DNA of 64,000 nt from Sphaerotilus uruguayifluvii. Its GTDB lineage: Bacteria; Pseudomonadota; Gammaproteobacteria; Burkholderiales; Burkholderiaceae_C. The notes below the pieces were generated by a model. The model was not told where the DNA came from. It saw nothing but the letters and a program-made list of their open reading frames with translations, and searched no databases. The position numbers were made by a program, and so were the translations under genes. Shown here in pieces: positions 1 to 7,633 of the stretch. The stretch covers positions 39,475 through 103,474 of the forward strand of contig NZ_JABSNM010000017.1 in assembly GCF_013294065.1 (NCBI RefSeq), given 5' to 3'. Position 1 is the stretch's first letter; every line of letters begins with the position of its first letter.

Positions 1-964
1 GCGAGGCCACCAGGCTGCCGTCGAAGATCGTGCGCAGGTCGAAGTCGGCGCCGGCGCGCGCCGCGTCATGGAAGCGGTGGTGCAGCGCCACGTCGAACAC
101 CGCCAGCTGCCGGTCGGTGCGCTCGATGTAGGTCGCCAGCGCGTCGAAGTCCGGGTTCCAGTACTCGGCCACCACGAAGATGTCCTGGCCGTGCGTCTCG
201 CGCATGTGCCCGACCCAGTCGCGGATGAACCAGGCCGGGATGTGCTTGGCCGCGTCCAGCCGGAAGCCGTCGCACGCCACCTGCTCGCCCAGCCAGCGCC
301 CCCAGTACTTCATCTCCTCGTACACCGCCGGGTTGCGGAACTCGATGTCGGCGCCCATCAGGTAGTCGAAGTTGCCGCCCTCGTCGTCGACTTCCCGGTT
401 CCAGTGCTCGTCGCCGTGCTCGTTGACGATGCGGAAGATGCCCGCCTCGTCCGGATCGCGGATCGCGTCCACCCCGGTGAAGCACGCCGCCGTCCACTCG
501 AAGCGCGAGTGCCGGCCACCGCGCCCAGGAAAGCGGAACACCGTGTAGGCGCTCGCCTCCACGATCTCCGGGTCGATGCGCCGGCGGTCCTCGGCGTCCA
601 CCCGCTGCACCCGCACCCGCTCCATGTCGTCGGCGCCCATCTTGTGGTTCATCACCGCGTCGTGCAGCACCCGCAGGCCCGCCTCCCGCAGCGCCGCCGT
701 CGCCCGCTCCAGCCCGGCGCGGTCGCCGTACTTCGTCGCCACGCTGCCCTTCTGGTCGAATTCGCCCAGGTCGAACAGGTCGTAGGTGTCGTAGCCCACC
801 GAGACGGCGCCGCTGGCGCCCTTGCTCGCCGGCGGCAGCCACACGTCCGTGACTCCCAGCCGCGCCAGCTCCGGCGCCCTCGCCTGCACCTCGCCCCAAA
901 GCTGCCCGCCTCCGGGCGTGTACCAGTGGAAGAACTGGATCAGCGTCCTGTGGATCGTCGTCAT
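1..964 (-). CDS. Alpha-amylase, GH13 (3' end outside the window)
   Basis: Intracellular-type alpha-amylase that hydrolyses alpha-1,4 glucan links. The gene starts at 964 and runs off the left edge, so the C-terminal part is missing. The N-terminus (MTTIHRTLIQFFHWYTPGGG) has no signal peptide, as in cytoplasmic GH13 amylases. Visible family motifs are VLHDAVMNHK (region I), GFRLDAAKHI with the nucleophile Asp, and VVAEYWNP with the acid-base Glu. A GGAGG sits just upstream of the ATG. The SDR gene ends 14 bases upstream on the same strand, so the two are probably co-transcribed. Family call is firm; exact substrate is not shown by sequence. Confidence 0.92.
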   Translation of the reverse strand, partial: MTTIHRTLIQFFHWYTPGGGQLWGEVQARAPELARLGVTDVWLPPASKGASGAVSVGYDTYDLFDLGEFDQKGSVATKYGDRAGLERATAALREAGLRVLHDAVMNHKMGADDMERVRVQRVDAEDRRRIDPEIVEASAYTVFRFPGRGGRHSRFEWTAACFTGVDAIRDPDEAGIFRIVNEHGDEHWNREVDDEGGNFDYLMGADIEFRNPAVYEEMKYWGRWLGEQVACDGFRLDAAKHIPAWFIRDWVGHMRETHGQDIFVVAEYWNPDFDALATYIERTDRQLAVFDVALHHRFHDAARAGADFDLRTIFDGSLVAS

Positions 965-978
965 GTGCGGCCTCCGGA

Positions 979-1713
979 TCAGCGCGCCAGCGCCAGGCCC
1001 GCCATGCGGCGCGGCTGCGGCTGGGGTTGCGGCCCCGTGGCCGGGAGCGGCGCCACGACGGCCACCGGCCCCGCCGGCAGGGGCCCGGGCTGCGGCTGCG
1101 GCTGCAGCGCCCGCGCCTGCGCCTGCACCGGCAGCAGCACGCCGTCCAGGCAGCGCGCCTGCGCACTCGCCAGGAAGCAGGCCAGCGTCGCCATGTCGCG
1201 CCGCACCGCCGCGTCCGCCCCGCCCCGGCCCGCCACGGTGTTGATGCGCACGCCCGCCGGTCGCCGCGCCGCCCGCAGGCGCCGCGCCACCGTCTCCATG
1301 ACCACGCTGGCGCGCAGCCCCGCGTCCGGCCAGAGGTGGATCACGCTGCCGTCCTGCGCGACCAGGTCGGACAGCGCCGCCTCGCACCCCGCCACCGGCC
1401 AGGCCGTGCCGCCCTCGTCGCCGAAGACGTTGATCCACGTCCCCAGCGGCCCGAAGCGCCGGTGCACCTGCGCCATCAGCTCGTCCGCCTGCGCCGCATC
1501 CTGCGGGTCGCGCCCGCTCACCAGCACCCGCGACGGCACCAGACCGGCCGCACGCCGCTGCAGCAGCGCCTCGTCGCGGTCGATGAGCACCACCTGCGCC
1601 CCCTCGGCCGCGAAGCGCACCGCCACCGCATGCCCCAGTTCGCTGGCCGCCCCCTGGACGGCGACCGCATGGCCGCGGAAGCGGTGCTGCAGGACAGGTT
1701 CCTGGAAGTTCAT
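979..1713 (-). CDS. SDR-like protein with degenerate active site and Pro-Gln tail
   Basis: About 244 residues related to short-chain dehydrogenases. The start at MNFQEP is chosen because the fold begins about 14 residues later; an upstream ATG at 1761 would add 16 unlikely residues. The nucleotide-binding loop is recognisable but altered (GAASELG, residues about 18-24) and is followed by VVLIDRD. The usual YxxxK pair is not seen where expected; the equivalent stretch reads ASVVMETVARR. The last 50 or so residues are low complexity, rich in Pro, Gln and Ala. It precedes the amylase gene in a likely operon. It may be a non-catalytic SDR relative; the function is unknown. Confidence 0.7.
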   Translation of the reverse strand: MNFQEPVLQHRFRGHAVAVQGAASELGHAVAVRFAAEGAQVVLIDRDEALLQRRAAGLVPSRVLVSGRDPQDAAQADELMAQVHRRFGPLGTWINVFGDEGGTAWPVAGCEAALSDLVAQDGSVIHLWPDAGLRASVVMETVARRLRAARRPAGVRINTVAGRGGADAAVRRDMATLACFLASAQARCLDGVLLPVQAQARALQPQPQPGPLPAGPVAVVAPLPATGPQPQPQPRRMAGLALAR

Positions 1714-1856
1714 GGGCAGGGGTTCTCCGTGATGTCGAAAGGGTTGATGACCTCCCGCCATTGGATGCGCCCGCCCCCGCCCCGCTCATCAGCCCCCAGC
1801 CCCTGACTCTGTCGGAGAAGGCCTACTTCTGCTGCCGCCCTCCCCACGCCCTTCTG

Positions 1857-2040
1857 CCGTCATGCGCGCCCCCTTCCCGTCATTGCCGCGCCTCCTTTGC
1901 GTCATCCCCGCGCAGGCGGGGACCCACGCAGGGCACGGCGGATGTTCACCGTGGGCCCTCGCCTTCGCGAGGGTGACGGGAGGGGGGCGAGGGTGACGGA
2001 GCAAGGTGCGAGGGTGACGGGGGCAGGTGCCAGGGTGACG
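1857..2040. repeat. Dispersed GTCAT/GTGAC repeat element, copy 1
   Basis: Non-coding stretch between the SDR gene and nsrR. A core unit (about 1901-1926, GTCATCCCCGCG then AGGCGGGGACCCAC) is followed by an inverted partner (about 1951-1979). Short units containing GAGGGTGACGG then recur at roughly 20-base spacing to 2040, and similar CGTCAT units lie on the left side. Four related copies occur elsewhere in the window. No gene is supported here. It may act as a transcript-end hairpin or a REP-type element. Confidence 0.75.
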
Positions 2041-2046
2041 GCGAAA

Positions 2047-2481
2047 TCACCCCCCCCGATGCAGCCTCACCACCACCTCCCCCGTGCCGCCGCCCATCGC
2101 GTCGGCCAGGGTGTGGCGGTCCAGCTCGGCGTAGAAGGCCTCCTCGGCCTGGTCGAGCAGACCCTTGAGCGCGCAGGCGCCGCGCAGCACGCACGGCGGC
2201 TCGGCGCAGTCGATCAGCGCCTCGGTGCGCTCCAGCGCGCGCACGATCCGGCCCAGGCGGTAGTCGGCGGCCGGGCGCGCCAGGCGCACGCCGCCGCCCT
2301 TGCCGCGCACGTTGACCAGCCAGCCCTGCTGGCCCATGAACTGCACCACCTTGGTCAGATGGTTGGGCGCGGCGTCGAAGCGCTGGCCGATCTCGGCGAT
2401 GGTGACGACCTCGCCGGGCGCGCTGACGCTGACATACATCAGCACCCGCAGCCCCAGGTCGGTGAATCGGGTCAGTTGCAT
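2047..2481 (-). CDS. nsrR: Rrf2-family nitric-oxide-sensing repressor NsrR
   Basis: DNA-binding [2Fe-2S] or [4Fe-4S] protein that releases its operators when nitric oxide damages the cluster. It is about 144 residues from MQLTRFTDLG, the conserved NsrR N-terminus; a start four codons upstream is possible. The winged helix covers roughly residues 1-80, with PNHLTKVV as recognition helix. Three cysteines at 92, 97 and 103 have the C-x4-C-x5-C spacing of NsrR. It lies 56 bases downstream of hmp on the same strand, so it is probably co-transcribed and autoregulated through the operator upstream of hmp. Confidence 0.92.
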   Translation of the reverse strand: MQLTRFTDLGLRVLMYVSVSAPGEVVTIAEIGQRFDAAPNHLTKVVQFMGQQGWLVNVRGKGGGVRLARPAADYRLGRIVRALERTEALIDCAEPPCVLRGACALKGLLDQAEEAFYAELDRHTLADAMGGGTGEVVVRLHRGG

Positions 2482-2537
2482 GGCGGCCAGCATACGCCAG
2501 CGCCCCGCCCGGCCGCGCCGGCCTGGCCCGCCGCCGC

Positions 2538-3764
2538 TCAGCCCTCGGCCACGCCGCCGGTGCCGAAGGCCTCGGCGTGGATGCGCGCCGCCGGCACGCC
2601 CAGCTGCAGCAGCGCGCGGCGCTGCGCGGCCATGAAGCCGGCCGGGCCGCAGAGGTAGATGTCGGCGTCGTCGGGCAGCAGGCCCTGCGTGCGCAGGTCG
2701 GCCGGGTCGATGCGGCCCAGCGCGTCGGGCGCGGCGCCGTCGGCCGGCACGCCCGCGGGCGCCGCCTCGTGCACGAACCAGGCCCGCGCATCGGCCAGCC
2801 CCGCCACCAGCGCCCGCACCCGCGCCCCGAAGGCCTGCACCCCGGCATGGCGCGCCGCATGCACGAAGCGCACCGTGCGCGCCGGCTGCGTGCGCGCCAG
2901 GTGCTCGAGCATCGCCATCATCGGCGTGATGCCCACCCCGGCGCTGAGCAGCAGCACCGGCGTGTCGCGGTCCTCGTGCAGCACGAAGTCGCCCGCCGGC
3001 GGCGCCACCTCCAGCACCTCGCCCTCGGCCAGGTGCCGGTGCAGCCAGGTCGAGACCATGCCGGCCTCGCCACCCTGCCCGTCCTCGCGCTTGACCGAGA
3101 TGCGCAGGTGGTCGCCCCCGGGCGCGTTCGACAGGCTGTACTGCCGCGGCTGGCGGTAGCCCAGCGCCGGCACCAGCACCCGCACCGACAGATACTGCCC
3201 CGGCCGGAAGGCCGGCACCGGGCCGCCGTCGGCCGGCACCAGGTGGAAGGAGGTGATCTCCTCGCTCTCGGCCTGGCGGCGCTGCACCCGCAGGCTGCGC
3301 CAGCCGGTCCAGCCGCCGGGCTGCGTCGCGGCCTGGTCGTACAGGCCCTGCTCCATGCCGGCCAGCAGCGCCGCCAGCTGGCCGTAGGCCTGCGCCCAGG
3401 CGTCCATCAGCGCCGGCGTGGCCGCCTCCTCGCCCAGCACCTCGGTGATGGAGGCCAGCAGGTGCCGCCCGACGATGGCGTAGTGCTCGCGCCGGATGCC
3501 CAGGCTCACATGCTTGGCCGCGACGCGCTCGAGCACCGGCATCAGCACCGTGGGGTCGTCGATGTGCTCGGCATACGCCGCCACCGCCATCGCCAGCGCC
3601 TGCTGCTGCGCGCCGCTGCGCTGGTGGCCCTGGTTGAAGATCTCGCGCAGCTCCGGGTTGTGCTGGAACATGCGGGCGTAGAAGTGGCGCGTCAGCGCCA
3701 CGCCGTGCTGCTGCAGCACCGGGGCGGTGGCGCGCACCTGGGCGCGGGTGGGGGCGTCGAGCAT
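2538..3764 (-). CDS. hmp: Flavohaemoprotein nitric oxide dioxygenase
   Basis: Cytoplasmic enzyme that oxidises NO with O2 to nitrate using NAD(P)H. The 408-residue length is normal. The globin domain (about 1-138) shows distal Tyr29 and Gln53 and proximal haem His85 in RVAAKHVSLGI. The reductase part has the FAD motif RQYSLSN (about 206-212), the nucleotide motif SAGVGITPM and a C-terminal YLCGPAGFM. A GAAGG ribosome site precedes the ATG. A near-perfect NsrR operator lies about 30 bases upstream and nsrR follows downstream: a self-contained NO-response unit. Confidence 0.97.
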   Translation of the reverse strand: MLDAPTRAQVRATAPVLQQHGVALTRHFYARMFQHNPELREIFNQGHQRSGAQQQALAMAVAAYAEHIDDPTVLMPVLERVAAKHVSLGIRREHYAIVGRHLLASITEVLGEEAATPALMDAWAQAYGQLAALLAGMEQGLYDQAATQPGGWTGWRSLRVQRRQAESEEITSFHLVPADGGPVPAFRPGQYLSVRVLVPALGYRQPRQYSLSNAPGGDHLRISVKREDGQGGEAGMVSTWLHRHLAEGEVLEVAPPAGDFVLHEDRDTPVLLLSAGVGITPMMAMLEHLARTQPARTVRFVHAARHAGVQAFGARVRALVAGLADARAWFVHEAAPAGVPADGAAPDALGRIDPADLRTQGLLPDDADIYLCGPAGFMAAQRRALLQLGVPAARIHAEAFGTGGVAEG

Positions 3765-3794
3765 GGCAGGGCCTTCAAGGCAGAGTGGATCAAT

Positions 3795-3815
3795 AGATGC
3801 ATTGTGGATGCATCT
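3795..3815. promoter_or_regulatory. NsrR operator upstream of hmp
   Basis: Two perfect 8-base inverted arms, AGATGCAT and ATGCATCT, flank a 5-base spacer (TGTGG). The arms match the known NsrR consensus (AAGATGCAT-type half sites). The centre lies about 40 bases upstream of the hmp start, a position suited to repression. Confidence 0.88.
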
Positions 3816-4013
3816 TTAAAGACCCCAAGGGATGTGGGCTCTCGCTGCCGCACGGGGGACGCCCCCCTCGCTCGGGGATTCCTCCTGGTACGCCCGCTTT
3901 TCCGGCTTTCAACACGCCCCTTGGTCACGGGAGTCCCGGAACTTCTGGCAGAAATGATCACGTAGATTGACAAATGTCTATTTCAAGACACGTTTCTCTA
4001 CATCGAGGTCACC

Positions 4014-4601
4014 ATGCACGCACGAAACAAGACCCCCCTCATCGCCGCCGCCCTCGCCGCGGCCGCGCTGCTGGGCGGCGCCAGCCCGGCCCAGGCCGAT
4101 ACCTTCTCGGTCGATTTCAACGGCACCTTCACCCAGGCCAATCCGTTCAGCCCGCCGCTGGGCAGCCCGCTGGTCGTCGACATGGACATCACCACCGCCG
4201 GCGACGCCAGCAGCCCCGAGACCATCACCAGCGTCTCCGGCACCATCCGGGGCAAGGCCATCACCAGCTTCCAGAACGGCATCAGCGCGACCTTCTGGTT
4301 CGACGGCTCCACCAGCCTGGGCCATTTCAGCAGCATGGGTCTGTACGCCTACACCAACGACGGTCTGTGGGGTCTGCAGGACACGAAGATCACGCTGTTG
4401 GGCCCGATCGGCAACTCGGGCTACACCTCCAGCCCGGCCGCCAACATCTGGACGACCGTCCCGCTGACGGCACCGGTGCCCGAGCCCGGCAGCATCGCGA
4501 TGATGGTCGCCGGCCTGGGCCTGCTGGGCCTGCATGCCCGGCGCCGCAACAGCCTGCGCACGACAGCCGCGCCCGAGATCGCCGGCGCCACGGCCGCCTG
4601 A
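4014..4601 (+). CDS. PEP-CTERM sorting-domain secreted protein
   Basis: Exported protein of 195 residues. The signal peptide (about 1-29) has the core LIAAALAAAALLGGAS and a likely cleavage after AQA. The middle is a beta-rich, Ser/Thr/Gly-rich domain with no family I recognise. The C-terminus has the PEP-CTERM signal: VPEPGS, a hydrophobic helix (IAMMVAGLGLLGL) and an Arg-rich end (HARRR), the substrate of exosortase EpsH/XrtA, followed by about 20 extra residues. Such proteins are usually tied to exopolysaccharide or floc formation. A TTGACA at 3967 and a TGTCT/AGACA inverted pair at 3975-3990 lie upstream; their role is unproven. Confidence 0.9.
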   Translation: MHARNKTPLIAAALAAAALLGGASPAQADTFSVDFNGTFTQANPFSPPLGSPLVVDMDITTAGDASSPETITSVSGTIRGKAITSFQNGISATFWFDGSTSLGHFSSMGLYAYTNDGLWGLQDTKITLLGPIGNSGYTSSPAANIWTTVPLTAPVPEPGSIAMMVAGLGLLGLHARRRNSLRTTAAPEIAGATAA

Positions 4602-4610
4602 CCGCCTGGC

Positions 4611-4745
4611 GCGTGGGCCCTCGCCTGCGCGAGGGTGACGGGAGGGGCGCAAGGGTGACGGGAGAGGTGCGAGGGTGACGGGAGCTGGATGCCGTCATTC
4701 CCGCGCCCTCTTTCCGTCATCCCCGCGAAGGCGGGGACCCACTCA
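4611..4745. repeat. Dispersed GTCAT/GTGAC repeat element, copy 2
   Basis: Fills the space between the convergent PEP-CTERM and hydrolase genes. An outer inverted pair (GTGGGCCCTCGCC near 4613 and GGCGGGGACCCAC ending near 4742) encloses three spaced copies of AGGGTGACGGGAG and two GTCATTCCCG/GTCATCCCCG units. The hydrolase stop codon lies at its right edge. Same family as the element at 1857-2040. Confidence 0.75.
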
Positions 4746-5477
4746 GCCCCCCTGACACCCCAGCAGCACCTCCACCAGCGCCTGCGGCGCGCTCACCATC
4801 GGGTCGTGCCCGGTGGCCAGCTCCACCACCCGCCAGCCCGGCTCGCGCCGCACCCGCTCGCGCATCACCGCGATCGTCGCCAGCGCCGGCGCCGTGCAGT
4901 CCACGAAGGTGCGCGGCTGCGCCGCCACCCGCGCCGCGTCGAAGTCCAGCACGTCCCGGTACACGCCCCCGGGCTGCGGCGTCTGGCGCCGGTTCACCCA
5001 GTCGCGGTCCGCCCCCTCCAGCCCGAAGACGGCCGCGTCCGGCGCCGGCATCGCCCGGCGCGCGTCCCGCTCCATCGCCTCCACCCGCGCCGCCACCGTC
5101 TCCGGCGCGTGCTGGCTCGACCACGACTCGCCCGGGTGCGGCGTCACCGCGTCCACGTACACCAGGTGCCGCAGCCGCGCCTGCGCACCGCCCCGCCTCA
5201 GCAGCGCATCGGCCACCGCCGTCATCACCAGCCCGCCGTAGCTGTGCCCCACCAGCACCAGCTCCTCGCTCGGCAGCTCCTCCGCCTCGATCAGGCCCAG
5301 CACGTCGGCCACATGGTCCGCCAGCCTCAGCTCCGCGTGCAGCAGGTGCGCGCGATCGCCCACCCCCGTGAGCGTCACCGCATGCGCCTCGTGCCCCGCC
5401 GCCCTCAGCCCCGGCAGCACCCGCCGCCAGCACCACGCCCCATGCCAGGCGCCGTGGATCAGCACGTACGCGCTCAT
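4743..5477 (-). CDS. Alpha/beta-fold hydrolase (esterase type)
   Basis: About 244 residues of the alpha/beta-hydrolase fold. The N-terminus [17 protein letters not shown] carries the oxyanion HG motif and is the usual start for this subfamily, which includes plant-type methylesterases and hydroxynitrile lyases. The nucleophile elbow is VGHSYGG, and the likely catalytic His is in ATGHDP near the C-terminus. Its ATG overlaps the rnhA stop in an ATGA, so it is the last gene of a methyltransferase-rnhA-hydrolase operon. The substrate is unknown. Confidence 0.88.
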   Translation of the reverse strand: MSAYVLIHGAWHGAWCWRRVLPGLRAAGHEAHAVTLTGVGDRAHLLHAELRLADHVADVLGLIEAEELPSEELVLVGHSYGGLVMTAVADALLRRGGAQARLRHLVYVDAVTPHPGESWSSQHAPETVAARVEAMERDARRAMPAPDAAVFGLEGADRDWVNRRQTPQPGGVYRDVLDFDAARVAAQPRTFVDCTAPALATIAVMRERVRREPGWRVVELATGHDPMVSAPQALVEVLLGCQGG

Positions 5478-6022
5478 CGCCCCGCCCCGGCCGCACGCCC
5501 GCCGGCCTGCGCCAGCTCCACGCCCCGGTTGGCCAGCGCGTCCGCCCGCTCGTTGCCCGGATCGCCCGCGTGCCCCTTCACCCAGCGCCACTCCACCGCG
5601 TGCAGCTGCGCCAGCGCATCGATGCGCTGCCACAGCTCCACGTTCTTCACCGGCTGCTTCGCCGCCGTCTTCCAGCCCCGCGCCTTCCACCCATGGATCC
5701 ACGACGTGATGCCGTTCCTCACGTACTCGCTGTCCGTGTACAGCACCACGTCGCACGTCCGCTTCAGGCTCGCCAGCGCCTCGATCACCGCCGTCATCTC
5801 CATGCGGTTGTTCGTCGTGCCCAGCTCCCCCCCGCACAGCTCCTTCTCGTGCCCGTCGCTCGACAGCCACGCCCCCCACCCGCCCGGCCCCGGGTTGCCC
5901 TTGCACGCCCCGTCCGTGTAGATCGTCACCCGCGGCCGCCGGATCGCCCCTCGCACCGGCAAGACGCTCCCGCTGCCCTGCCCCTTGCCGTCGCTGCTGT
6001 CGTTGCTGCTGCTGTCGCTCAT
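5474..6022 (-). CDS. rnhA: Ribonuclease HI
   Basis: Endonuclease that cuts the RNA strand of RNA-DNA hybrids. The protein is 182 residues, longer than the usual 150-155 because of a Ser/Gly-rich N-terminal extension of about 30 residues. Catalytic acidic residues are visible in [32 protein letters not shown] and NERADALA. Its start overlaps the stop of the upstream methyltransferase and its stop overlaps the hydrolase start (ATGA in both cases), so translation is coupled. The order gloB / methyltransferase / rnhA is common in proteobacteria. Confidence 0.97.
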   Translation of the reverse strand: MSDSSSNDSSDGKGQGSGSVLPVRGAIRRPRVTIYTDGACKGNPGPGGWGAWLSSDGHEKELCGGELGTTNNRMEMTAVIEALASLKRTCDVVLYTDSEYVRNGITSWIHGWKARGWKTAAKQPVKNVELWQRIDALAQLHAVEWRWVKGHAGDPGNERADALANRGVELAQAGGRAAGAGR

Positions 6023-6843
6023 CGCTCGTCCGGTCCCCAACAAGAAAATCCATCCCCGCCCGCCCCAGGCGCGCGGCTGCGCGTGGCCACCGCCGGCGCC
6101 CTCGCCCCACGACGCCTCGGCCCCGCCTGCGCCCACGGCGGACCCAGCAGCCTCATCGCCCTCACCCGCTTCACCGCCACCATCAGGTACACGCTGCCCA
6201 GCACCGGCCACCACCTCGCCCCGGCCGCATCGCACCACGCGCTGCGCTCGAGCCAGCTCTGCGCTCCGAACGGCGGCCGGTAGCACCCGTAGCTCCCAGA
6301 CTCCACCTCCAGGTTCAGCAGCCGGCACCAGTCCCTCAGCCGCCTCCACCCGATCAGCTCCCCTGCCCCTCGGCCTCGCCAACCAGGTACCCCCAGCCTC
6401 TCCAGCCCTCGCGCCGCTCCCCACAGGCTCAGCGGGTTGAACCCCACGATCACCACCCGCCCCTCCGGCATCAGCACCCTCTCCACCTCCCTCAGCGTCT
6501 GGTGCGCATCGCCCGCCACCTCCAGCGTGTGCGGCAGCACCACCAGGTCCAGACTGCCCGAAGGAAACGGCAGCGCCTCGTACGCCGACACCACGCTCGC
6601 CGAACCCGCCGTCAGCCCCAGCTCCGCCTGCCCCTCCAGCGTCCCGTCCCCCACCAGCCACCGGTGTCCGATGCGGCTCGCCCTCAGCGCATCCACCATC
6701 GGCCACCCCAGCTGCACCGCGTGATACCCGAAAATGTCCGCCACCACATGGTCGAGCTGCCTCTGCTCCCACCCCAGCAGATACCTCCCCGCCGGAGAAT
6801 CCAGCCAGGGCGCCGTCTCTATAATCACCGTGTCCCGTGCCAT
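6019..6843 (-). CDS. Class I SAM-dependent methyltransferase, rnhA-linked
   Basis: About 274 residues, cytoplasmic. The family starts near [12 protein letters not shown], conserved in methyltransferases found beside rnhA and gloB. The SAM fold is degenerate at the first glycine loop (HRWLVGDG) but retains [18 protein letters not shown] and the [16 protein letters not shown] strand. The chosen ATG (MARDTVI) shares a CATG palindrome with the gloB start on the other strand; a GTG five codons in (6828) is an alternative that would avoid the clash. The C-terminal 45 residues are Arg/Pro/Gly-rich. The methylated substrate is not known. Confidence 0.85.
   Translation of the reverse strand: MARDTVIIETAPWLDSPAGRYLLGWEQRQLDHVVADIFGYHAVQLGWPMVDALRASRIGHRWLVGDGTLEGQAELGLTAGSASVVSAYEALPFPSGSLDLVVLPHTLEVAGDAHQTLREVERVLMPEGRVVIVGFNPLSLWGAARGLERLGVPGWRGRGAGELIGWRRLRDWCRLLNLEVESGSYGCYRPPFGAQSWLERSAWCDAAGARWWPVLGSVYLMVAVKRVRAMRLLGPPWAQAGPRRRGARAPAVATRSRAPGAGGDGFSCWGPDER
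6820..6825 (+). promoter_or_regulatory. Candidate -10 box for gloB
   Basis: A perfect TATAAT lies 16 bases before the gloB ATG, inside the first codons of the divergent methyltransferase gene. No good -35 hexamer is visible at the usual distance. If used, the gloB transcript would have a leader of only about 10 bases. Confidence 0.4.
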
Positions 6844-7633
6844 GAATCTGATCGCGCTGCCCGCCCTCGCCGACAACTACATCTGGGTCCTCCACGACGG
6901 CCTCACCGGCCTGGTGGTGGATCCGGGGGATGCCGCGCCCGTGCGCGAAGCACTCGACCGGCTCGGCCTGCATCTGGCCTGCATTCTAGTGACCCATCAT
7001 CACGGCGATCATGTCGGCGGTCTGGCGGCCCTGAAAGCCGATGCCCGCACGTCCGGGGTCCGCGTGTTCGGGCCTTCGGACGAGCCGATGCCGATCGCGG
7101 TCGAGCCGGTGCGCGACGGCGACCTGCTCGAGATCGGCCCCTGGCGCATCGAGGTGCTGGAGGTGCCGGGGCACACCCGCGGTCATCGGGCCTTCGTGGT
7201 GCGCCCGATCTGCGAAAATCATGGCATGCCTCCGATCCTCTTCTGCGGTGACACGCTGTTCTCGGCCGGCTGCGGCCGGCTCTTCGAGGGCACGGCAGCG
7301 CAGATGCACCACTCGCTCGCGCGCCTGTCGGCGCTGCCGGACGAGACGCGGGTATGCTGTACGCACGAGTACACGCTGGCCAACCTGCGCTTCGCACGCG
7401 AGGTCGAGCCGGACAACGAGGCCGTGGTCCGCCACGAGGCGCAGTGCAAGAGCCTGCGCGAACGCGATCTTCCGACGCTGCCGACCACGGTCGGCCTCGA
7501 GCGGCAGATCAATCCCTTCCTGCGCTGCGAGCAGCCCGGGGTGATCGAACGTGCCGTCGCGCTGGGCGCGGGCGGCCGCGATCCGGTCTCGGTCTTCGCC
7601 GCCATCCGACTGTGGAAAGACTCCTACCGATGA
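6842..7633 (+). CDS. gloB: Hydroxyacylglutathione hydrolase (glyoxalase II)
   Basis: Hydrolyses S-lactoylglutathione to lactate and glutathione, the second step of methylglyoxal detoxification. It has 263 residues from [17 protein letters not shown], the typical family N-terminus. The metallo-beta-lactamase motif [10 protein letters not shown] binds the di-metal centre. Further ligands lie in [21 protein letters not shown] and CCTHEYT, and the C-terminus has the glutathione-binding NPFLRC region. The stop overlaps the mltD start (ATGA), so the two are translated from one message. Confidence 0.97.
   Translation: MNLIALPALADNYIWVLHDGLTGLVVDPGDAAPVREALDRLGLHLACILVTHHHGDHVGGLAALKADARTSGVRVFGPSDEPMPIAVEPVRDGDLLEIGPWRIEVLEVPGHTRGHRAFVVRPICENHGMPPILFCGDTLFSAGCGRLFEGTAAQMHHSLARLSALPDETRVCCTHEYTLANLRFAREVEPDNEAVVRHEAQCKSLRERDLPTLPTTVGLERQINPFLRCEQPGVIERAVALGAGGRDPVSVFAAIRLWKDSYR

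Noticed and set aside
1857..2040. CRISPR array, because of evenly spaced GTGACGG units
   Set aside because: Units are short, degenerate and not separated by unique spacers of constant length; no cas genes are present.
6019..6876. Upstream ATG at 6876 as start of the methyltransferase
   Set aside because: It would extend 34 bases into gloB, and the added residues ([11 protein letters not shown]) are the reverse strand of conserved gloB codons.
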